Source: SIG603 sp964370405 (GTDB lineage: Bacteria > Bacillota > Clostridia > Oscillospirales > Acutalibacteraceae). From it: 10,159 nucleotides of DNA. Where the stretch lies: contig CAYJJB010000066.1 in NCBI GenBank assembly GCA_964370405.1, forward strand, positions 1 to 10,159. Reading direction: 5' to 3'. The notes beneath the pieces are model-generated. The model saw only the letters and a program-made list of their open reading frames with translations, was not told the origin of the DNA and did no database searches. A program made the translations under genes and the position numbers. Of this stretch, positions 5,226-10,159 are shown one piece after another. Numbering within the stretch: the first letter of the stretch is position 1; each line of letters starts with the position of its first letter.

Positions 5226-7133
5226 TTATAAACTATCAATTTGCAAAAGCCAAAGTGTGCTGCATGCATCACTTGGCATTCTAAAATCTCCTCTTGGCGA
5301 TAAACCTACGCTTCCTACTTTAGGGCCGTCTGGCAGACAAGAACGTTTAAACTGTTGCGAAAAAAATCTTGAGTAAAACATTCTAAGCCATTTTTTAATT
5401 TCTTCACTGCTATAATCTTTACCATATGCAATACTGCACAGCTTAAATATTTTCTTAGGCTCAAAACCAAACCTTAACATGTAGTACATGAAAAAGTCGT
5501 GAAGCTCATATGGTCCTACTATATTTTCGGTAACTTGCGCAATTTCATCACCCTTCGGCGGTAGAAGTTCTGGACTTACCGGAGTATTTAAGACATCTCT
5601 TAAAATATCACCTGTATCTTTATCAAAAACATCTGCCATATATCCTACAAGATGTCGCACCAATGTTTTTGGAACTGAGGCATTTACACCATACATAGAC
5701 ATGTGGTCGCCGTTATAAGTTGCAAAACCAAGGGCTAGCTCTGATAAATCTCCTGTTCCTATTACTATGCCGTTTTGCATATTTGCAATGTCCATGATGA
5801 GCTGAGTGCGCTCTCTTGCCTGCGAATTTTCATAAGTGATATCATGTGTGTCAGGGTTTTGACCTATGTCGCTAAAATGCAAAAGAACAGCGTCTTTTAT
5901 TGGTATTTCTTTAAAACTTACACCAAGTGCTACGGCAAGCGCTTCTGAGTTGTTTTTTGTTCTGCTTGTAGTGCCAAAACCTGGCATTGAAACCGCCTGT
6001 ATACCTTTTCTGTCTATGTTTAATTTGTCAAATGCCCTCACAGTAACAAGCAAAGCAAGTGTAGAATCTAATCCGCCTGAAAGGCCAAGTACTACATTTT
6101 TTATTCCTATATGAGAAATTCTTTTCATAAGACCTGCACACTGCATGTCTAAAATATTTTTGCATCTTGTTTTAAGTTTATCGCCCATTGGTACAAAAGG
6201 ATTTTTTTCAAACTTTCTATCAATTTCAAAATTTTCAAAAGTGGTTTCGCTGTATTTATAGAAAATGTTAATTACATCTTCATCATATTTTTGCGTCCAT
6301 GTGTTCATTCTTTGTCTTTCATTTTCAAGTTTTTGAACATCAACATCAGCATAGGTTATACCATGGGTAAATAATTCACTTTCAGATAAAACGCTTGCGT
6401 TTTCACTTATAATTCTGTGTCCAGAAAAAACAAGGTCGGTACTTGACTCATCCATCGCACTGTCTGAGTAAACATAAGCACACATCATTTTACCTGAATT
6501 AATACTCACTAAATCACGTCTATACTGTGCTTTTCCAACAGTTTCATTACTGCAAGAAGCATTCATTATTACGCTTGCTCCGTTTTGACAAAGTGTTGTC
6601 GACGGAGTGTGTGCCACCCACATGTCCTCACAAACTTCAAAGCCAATTTTAAGATTTTTTTCATTTTCACAGTTAAATATCAGTTTTCCAAAAGGTACTG
6701 TAAAACCGCAGTAATTTACGGTTTCATTTTTTTCATATGCGGTAAAATGACGCATTTCGTAAAATTCTGAATAATTTGGAATATTAACTTTTGGCACAAG
6801 ACCTAAAAGCGTACCACTTTTAAACACTGCTATACAGTTATAAAGTGCAGATTTATGCGAAACGGGCACGCCCACCGCACAAAGTATATCTAAATGTTTT
6901 GTATCTTCAATTAATTTTTTAAGATATTTTTGGGCACTATCTATGAGTAGTGGCTGATTAAATAAATCACCACAAGTATAACCCGTAACACAAAGTTCCG
7001 GAAAAACAATAGCCGCCGCCATTTTTTTTGCGGCAAAATTTATATCTTCTTTAATATTTTCACAGTTATATTTGCAGTCTGCAACACGCATTTTAGGGCT
7101 TGCGCTTGCAAGTCTAACAAAGCCATAGTTCAT
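5226..7133 (-). CDS. nadE: Glutamine-dependent NAD+ synthetase
   Basis: 635 aa, the long two-domain NadE. It makes NAD+ from nicotinate adenine dinucleotide, ATP and glutamine, the last step of NAD synthesis in the cytosol. The N-terminal nitrilase-type glutaminase (about 1-280) has the full catalytic triad: Glu46 in FPELCVTGY, Lys115 in VPKVNIPNY, Cys168 in EVCEDMW. The C-terminal synthetase (about 320-635) has the PP-loop SGGLDS at 352-357 and GTGDLSELALGFATYNGD at 459-476. The C-terminus has the characteristic segment RSCLPDGPKVGS at 597-608, and LSPRGDFRMP follows at 611-620. ATG start with AAGGAG (AGGAG complement of 7143-7147) 9 nt before it. It is the first gene of the minus-strand unit and is read from a near-consensus promoter at 7162-7190. 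I saw no operator resembling a known NAD repressor site. CinA at the far end of the same gene series supplies the NMN-recycling step of the same pathway. Confidence 0.97.
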   Translation of the reverse strand: MNYGFVRLASASPKMRVADCKYNCENIKEDINFAAKKMAAAIVFPELCVTGYTCGDLFNQPLLIDSAQKYLKKLIEDTKHLDILCAVGVPVSHKSALYNCIAVFKSGTLLGLVPKVNIPNYSEFYEMRHFTAYEKNETVNYCGFTVPFGKLIFNCENEKNLKIGFEVCEDMWVAHTPSTTLCQNGASVIMNASCSNETVGKAQYRRDLVSINSGKMMCAYVYSDSAMDESSTDLVFSGHRIISENASVLSESELFTHGITYADVDVQKLENERQRMNTWTQKYDEDVINIFYKYSETTFENFEIDRKFEKNPFVPMGDKLKTRCKNILDMQCAGLMKRISHIGIKNVVLGLSGGLDSTLALLVTVRAFDKLNIDRKGIQAVSMPGFGTTSRTKNNSEALAVALGVSFKEIPIKDAVLLHFSDIGQNPDTHDITYENSQARERTQLIMDIANMQNGIVIGTGDLSELALGFATYNGDHMSMYGVNASVPKTLVRHLVGYMADVFDKDTGDILRDVLNTPVSPELLPPKGDEIAQVTENIVGPYELHDFFMYYMLRFGFEPKKIFKLCSIAYGKDYSSEEIKKWLRMFYSRFFSQQFKRSCLPDGPKVGSVGLSPRGDFRMPSDACSTLWLLQIDSL

Positions 7134-7161
7134 AATCCCACACTCCTTTTAATCAGTGTTA

Positions 7162-7190
7162 ATTATACTAGTATTTGCATAAATTGTAAA
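7162..7190 (-). promoter_or_regulatory. Sigma-A-type promoter of the nadE unit
   Basis: On the minus strand, TTTACA (complement of 7185-7190), a 17-nt spacer, then a perfect TATAAT (complement of 7162-7167), 28 nt before the nadE ATG. One mismatch from consensus over both boxes. It presumably drives nadE, the dehydrogenase and nifZ. Confidence 0.8.
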
Positions 7191-7195
7191 GAAAA

Positions 7196-7224
7196 TTGCA
7201 ATAAATATTTATATGTGGTAAAAT
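7196..7224 (+). promoter_or_regulatory. Sigma-A-type promoter of the glycosyltransferase gene
   Basis: TTGCAA (7196-7201), 17-nt spacer, TAAAAT (7219-7224) with an extended -10 TG at 7216-7217. Its -35 box is only 5 bp from that of the divergent nadE promoter, so the two polymerases would compete. Confidence 0.7.
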
Positions 7225-7234
7225 GCATTTTAAT

Positions 7235-7251
7235 AGGGAGGGATTACTTTG
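7235..7251 (+). promoter_or_regulatory. RBS and TTG start of the glycosyltransferase gene
   Basis: AGGGAGGG (7235-7242) stands 6 nt before the TTG at 7249-7251. An in-frame TAG at 7234-7236 rules out a longer start, and TTG AAA ATT gives the expected first strand MKILIL. Confidence 0.75.
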
Positions 7252-8394
7252 AAAATTTTAATTTTATCAGCTGCCACAGGTGCCGGCCACTTAAGAGCAG
7301 CACATGCGGTGGAAAATTATATTAAAGGAAATACAGAACATACAGTAAAGACGGTTGACACCTTTAAATCCATAAGCTCCATACTTGATAGCACTATATG
7401 CGATGGCTACAGTTTTCTTGCAAAAAGAACACCAAGTTTTTTTGGAAAACTTTATAAAAGTACAAACAAAGACACTTCTTTTGCAAAAATTGTCCCAAAA
7501 TTTAGCGCACTCTTTGCGGCTCAACTTTTACCCACAATACAAGATTTTAAGCCAGACATAATCTTATCAACTCACCCATTTGCAACAGAAATGATTTCCA
7601 CTTTAAAAGAAGTTGGAAAACTTTCATTGCCGCTTATCTGCATAATGACAGACTATGGAGTGCATAAGTCTTGGGTGTCGCCTAAAGTAGATGCCTATGT
7701 TGTGGCAGGTGAACACATGATAGAAGGTCTTAAAAAGTTTGGAGTAAACCCCGACATTACCTACCCATATGGCATACCAGTTTTTGACATGTTTTTTAAC
7801 CACGAAGATAAAGATATGCTTTTGCGTGAAATGAATTTTTCATCACAAGTTCCAACACTTTTATTCATGGCAGGTTCACTGGGGATGTCAGCGGTTATGA
7901 ATTTTTTCAAAAAAATTGAAGATATTGACGAGCCTTTACAGGTAATAATTATTACAGGCAGAAACAAAAAGCTTTATAATGCTTTTGAAAAAGAAATTGC
8001 AAAGAAATTTTTAGGTAGAGAAGATAAAAAAATAAAGCTAATTTATTTTACTAATGAGGTCGAAAGATACATGCACGCCTCTGACTTACTTGTAACAAAA
8101 CCCGGTGGACTTACTGTATCTGAAGCGCTTGCTTGCAATTTGCCTTTAGCTGTGTTTGATGCTATTCCGGGTCAAGAGGAAGACAATGCAAACTTCTTAA
8201 AAAGCAATGATATGGGTGTAAGAATAGATAAAGGAACAGATTTTCCAAAATTTATTGCCGAGCTTTTAAGTGAAAAAGATAGGCTTGAAAAAATGAGAAA
8301 ATCTTGCGAAACTTTTGATAAATCTGATGCCATACCAAAGCTTCTCTCTCTTATTGACACTTTAATTGAAAAATATCAAGAAAATCAAGATTAA
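7249..8394 (+). CDS. MGDG-synthase/UgtP-family diacylglycerol glycosyltransferase (probable)
   Basis: 381 aa GT-B glycosyltransferase of the GT28 family (MurG, plant MGDG synthase, Bacillus UgtP). The N-terminal acceptor domain begins ILILSAATGAGHLRAAHA, with the family GxGH motif at 11-14, and contains TDYGVHKSW (134-142) and GIPV (175-178). The C-terminal donor domain has the nucleotide-sugar motif KPGGLTVSEAL (284-294) with Glu292, followed by PGQEEDNANFL (307-317). No transmembrane helix or signal peptide is evident, so it probably acts at the inner face of the membrane, moving a hexose from a UDP-sugar to diacylglycerol to make glycolipid or the lipoteichoic acid anchor. Sugar and number of additions cannot be told. 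MurG itself is unlikely because the N-terminal motif is MGDG-synthase-like. It starts at TTG and is transcribed alone, divergently from nadE. The ABC-F gene 73 nt downstream has its own promoter. Confidence 0.88.
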   Translation: MKILILSAATGAGHLRAAHAVENYIKGNTEHTVKTVDTFKSISSILDSTICDGYSFLAKRTPSFFGKLYKSTNKDTSFAKIVPKFSALFAAQLLPTIQDFKPDIILSTHPFATEMISTLKEVGKLSLPLICIMTDYGVHKSWVSPKVDAYVVAGEHMIEGLKKFGVNPDITYPYGIPVFDMFFNHEDKDMLLREMNFSSQVPTLLFMAGSLGMSAVMNFFKKIEDIDEPLQVIIITGRNKKLYNAFEKEIAKKFLGREDKKIKLIYFTNEVERYMHASDLLVTKPGGLTVSEALACNLPLAVFDAIPGQEEDNANFLKSNDMGVRIDKGTDFPKFIAELLSEKDRLEKMRKSCETFDKSDAIPKLLSLIDTLIEKYQENQD

Positions 8395-8407
8395 TTTCAT
8401 TTTTATA

Positions 8408-8436
8408 TTTATTTCAATATCACTTTATGATATAAT
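8408..8436 (+). promoter_or_regulatory. Extended -10 promoter of the ABC-F gene
   Basis: A perfect TATAAT at 8431-8436 preceded by TG at 8428-8429 (extended -10). At 17-nt spacing the -35 position reads TTTATT (8408-8413), a poor match that the extended -10 could offset. It ends 37 nt before the ATG, inside the 73-79-nt spacer after the glycosyltransferase. Confidence 0.6.
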
Positions 8437-8462
8437 ACATATTTGTTAAATAAATTTAGAGC

Positions 8463-8466
8463 GGAG
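8463..8466 (+). promoter_or_regulatory. RBS that decides the ABC-F start
   Basis: GGAG lies 7 nt before the ATG at 8474 but only 1 nt before the in-frame GTG at 8468, favouring the ATG. Close relatives also begin with a MI-V-N sequence that matches the ATG start. Confidence 0.7.
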
Positions 8467-8473
8467 AGTGTAC

Positions 8474-10063
8474 ATGATAACGGTTTCAAATTTAAGTTTG
8501 AGCTTTAATGGAGAAAACTTGTTTGCCGGCGCAAACCTTTTGTTTCAACCAGGAAATTGCTATGGCGTAATAGGAGCAAACGGAGCAGGTAAATCAACAT
8601 TTTTAAGAATTTTATCGGGCGAGTTAGAGCCCACAAAAGGCGAGGTTATAATTGGCCCTAAATGCCGTATGTCGGTTTTAAAACAAGACCACTTTGCATA
8701 TGAAGAGCAAACTGTTTTAAATACTATAATGCAGGGAAATGCACATCTTTATGACATAATGATTAAAAAAGATGAAATTTATATGAAAGAAGATTTTTCT
8801 GAAGAAGACGGAATTTTGGCAGCAGAACTTGAGTCTGAATTTTCTGAGCTTGGCGGATGGGATGTTGAAACTGATGCCGCAAGACTTTTACAAGGCATGG
8901 GTATAAGTTCTGATATACTTGAAAATGAAATGAAAACTTTAACACAAAGTGAAAAAGTTAAAGTACTTCTTGCAAGAGCTCTTTACGGAAAACCAGATAT
9001 TATTTTGCTTGATGAGCCTACAAACGGACTTGATGCAAAGTCGGTAGTATGGCTTGAGAATTTCCTTATGGACTATGAAGGCACTGTTATAGTTGTGTCC
9101 CATGACAGATATTTCTTAAATAATGTTTGTACTCACATAGTAGACATTGACTTCTCAAAAATTAAAATGTATGTAGGTAACTATGATTTCTGGTATGAGT
9201 CAAGCCAACTTATGCAAAGACTTATGAGAGATCAAAACAGAAAAGCAGAAGAAAAAATTAAAGAGCTTCAAAACTTTATAAGACGTTTCTCTGCAAATAA
9301 ATCAAAATCAAGACAAGCGACTTCACGTAAGAAGCTTATAGAAAAAATAAGTGTTGAAGACATGCCTGCATCTTCAAGACGCTACCCATATGTAGGTTTT
9401 GTGTGGGATAGAGAGCCCGGCAAAGACATACTAAGTGTAAGCGGTTTATCAAAAACAGTTGAAGATGTTAAGATTTTAAATGATGTAAACTTTATTATAA
9501 ACAAAGGCGAAAAAGTTGCATTTTTGGCCAATAATGAAATTGCTGTGTCTATGCTTTTTAAAATACTTATGGAAGAAGAAGAGGCAGATGAAGGTACATT
9601 TAAATGGGGTGTATCAACAAGCCGTTCGTATTTCCCACAAGATAACTCAGAGTTTTTTGAGGATGTAGACTTCTCCATAGTGAAATGGCTTGAGCAGTAT
9701 TCACAAGACACAACTGAAACATTTTTAAGAGGATTTTTGGGCAAAATGCTGTTTTCTGGCGATGATGTTTACAAAGATGTAAAAGTGCTTTCAGGTGGTG
9801 AAAAAGTACGCTGTATGTTATCGAGAATGATGATGTTTAATTCGAATGTACTAATTTTAGACCAACCGACAAACCACTTAGACCTAGAGTCTATCACGGC
9901 TGTCAACAACGGACTTATAGACTTTAAAGGAATAGTTCTATTCTCTTCACACGACCATGAGTTTATTCAAACTGTTGCAGACAGAATTATAGAAATTTTA
10001 CCTGATGGAAGCATTAGGGATAAAAAATGCACTTATGATGAATATCTTGAGAGCTTTAATTAA
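8474..10063 (+). CDS. ABC-F family ATPase, YkpA/YbiT type
   Basis: 529 aa from the ATG at 8474. Two ABC ATPase domains on one chain and no membrane segments: a soluble ribosome-associated ABC-F protein, a family that acts at the E site on stalled or initiating ribosomes. Domain 1: Walker A GANGAGKST (34-42), signature LTQSEK (156-161), Walker B with Glu181 in LDEPTNGLD, switch His210. A charged linker (about 240-320) contains RFSANKSKSRQATSRKK, typical of YkpA/YbiT. Domain 2: the P-loop region is AFLANNEIAVS (349-359) with no GxxGxGK; signature LSGGEK (439-444); Walker B LDQPTNHLD with Gln464 in place of the catalytic Glu; switch His493. So one composite site is complete and the other looks non-hydrolysing. 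A GTG at 8468 is only 1 nt from GGAG (8463-8466), whereas the ATG is 7 nt away, so I chose the ATG. No sign of an antibiotic-resistance subtype. The product cannot be equated with one studied protein, so no symbol is given. Confidence 0.93.
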   Translation: MITVSNLSLSFNGENLFAGANLLFQPGNCYGVIGANGAGKSTFLRILSGELEPTKGEVIIGPKCRMSVLKQDHFAYEEQTVLNTIMQGNAHLYDIMIKKDEIYMKEDFSEEDGILAAELESEFSELGGWDVETDAARLLQGMGISSDILENEMKTLTQSEKVKVLLARALYGKPDIILLDEPTNGLDAKSVVWLENFLMDYEGTVIVVSHDRYFLNNVCTHIVDIDFSKIKMYVGNYDFWYESSQLMQRLMRDQNRKAEEKIKELQNFIRRFSANKSKSRQATSRKKLIEKISVEDMPASSRRYPYVGFVWDREPGKDILSVSGLSKTVEDVKILNDVNFIINKGEKVAFLANNEIAVSMLFKILMEEEEADEGTFKWGVSTSRSYFPQDNSEFFEDVDFSIVKWLEQYSQDTTETFLRGFLGKMLFSGDDVYKDVKVLSGGEKVRCMLSRMMMFNSNVLILDQPTNHLDLESITAVNNGLIDFKGIVLFSSHDHEFIQTVADRIIEILPDGSIRDKKCTYDEYLESFN

Positions 10064-10077
10064 AAATTAACTACATT

Positions 10078-10119
10078 AAAAAACCGCCGCACATAAAATT
10101 ATGTGCGGCGGACTTTTTT
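10078..10119. terminator. Bidirectional intrinsic terminator after the ABC-F gene
   Basis: A perfect 12-bp GC-rich stem: CCGCCGCACATA (10084-10095), loop AAAT, TATGTGCGGCGG (10100-10111). It is followed by AC and six T (10114-10119) on the plus strand and preceded by six A (10078-10083), which gives a T run on the minus strand. It begins 14 nt after the ABC-F stop and can stop transcription from both sides. Confidence 0.9.
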
Positions 10120-10159
10120 ATTTTTTTATTTTATCTTTAACTTTATCCACAAAGCTTTT
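10118..10159 (-). CDS. Possible C-terminal end of a convergent gene (cut by window edge)
   Basis: The minus strand entering from the right edge reads, in one frame, KSFVDKVKDKIKK followed by TAA at 10118-10120. That is a lysine-rich amphipathic tail of the kind common at the C-terminus of small cytosolic or membrane-anchored proteins. The stop falls exactly at the T run of the bidirectional terminator, as expected for a convergent gene sharing it. Only 13 codons are visible, so the product is unknown and chance is a real alternative in A/T-rich DNA. Confidence 0.3.
   Translation of the reverse strand, partial: KSFVDKVKDKIKK

Noticed and set aside
7291..7524. Cys-rich 77-codon antisense open frame in the glycosyltransferase gene
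   Set aside because: It overlaps the conserved GxGH acceptor-domain coding region and has no RBS. The cysteines arise from reverse-complement codons of common residues.
8468..8473. GTG at 8468 as the start of the ABC-F protein
   Set aside because: Only 1 nt separates GGAG from the GTG. The ATG 6 nt later has proper spacing and matches the usual N-terminus of the family.
9382..9744. A 120-codon open frame antisense to the ABC-F gene
   Set aside because: Fully covered by a conserved gene with clear motifs, with no RBS and Ser-rich translation typical of an antisense shadow.

Overview
The window looks like part of a low-GC, Gram-positive (Firmicutes/Clostridia-type) chromosome. It is visibly A+T-rich, with strong GGAGG-like ribosome binding sites, two TTG starts and sigma-A-type promoters. 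A B. subtilis-style NifZ/ThiI pair, with no rhodanese domain on ThiI, and a YkpA-like ABC-F ATPase point the same way. I assign no genus. A run of exactly 100 N inside thiI shows this is a scaffolded draft or metagenome assembly. Most genes are conserved housekeeping genes. I saw no phage, plasmid, CRISPR, tRNA, rRNA or defence genes.

Left and centre (38-7133), all on the minus strand. In transcription order the genes are nadE (glutamine-dependent NAD+ synthetase), a D-2-hydroxyacid dehydrogenase, a nifZ-type cysteine desulfurase, an unrecognised four-helix membrane protein, thiI (tRNA 4-thiouridine synthase, interrupted by the assembly gap) and cinA (two-domain CinA with an NMN deamidase domain). 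The first three are tightly packed, with 11 and 15 nt between them, behind one good promoter. The last three are separated by 81-148 nt. These spacers hold a hairpin element (3075-3119) and a MITE-like inverted repeat (1325-1450) that supplies the last codons and stop of thiI.

Right side (7249-10063), plus strand. A MurG/MGDG-synthase-family glycosyltransferase (probable diacylglycerol glycosyltransferase) starts from its own promoter, back to back with the nadE promoter. It is followed by a YkpA/YbiT-type ABC-F ATPase with a separate extended -10 promoter. A perfect 12-bp hairpin terminator with T runs on both sides ends this unit. It probably also serves a convergent gene whose last codons lie at the window edge.

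Two functional links emerge. NifZ and ThiI form a known sulfur relay for s4U in tRNA. NadE and CinA both act in pyridine-nucleotide metabolism. The most unusual protein is the ABC-F ATPase: its P-loop 2, its catalytic glutamate 2 (E to Q) and its signature 1 are all non-consensus, and all three belong to the same composite ATP site. I found no convincing wholly new multi-gene system. The best leads are this asymmetric ABC-F protein, the two intergenic repeat elements and the orphan membrane protein between nifZ and thiI.
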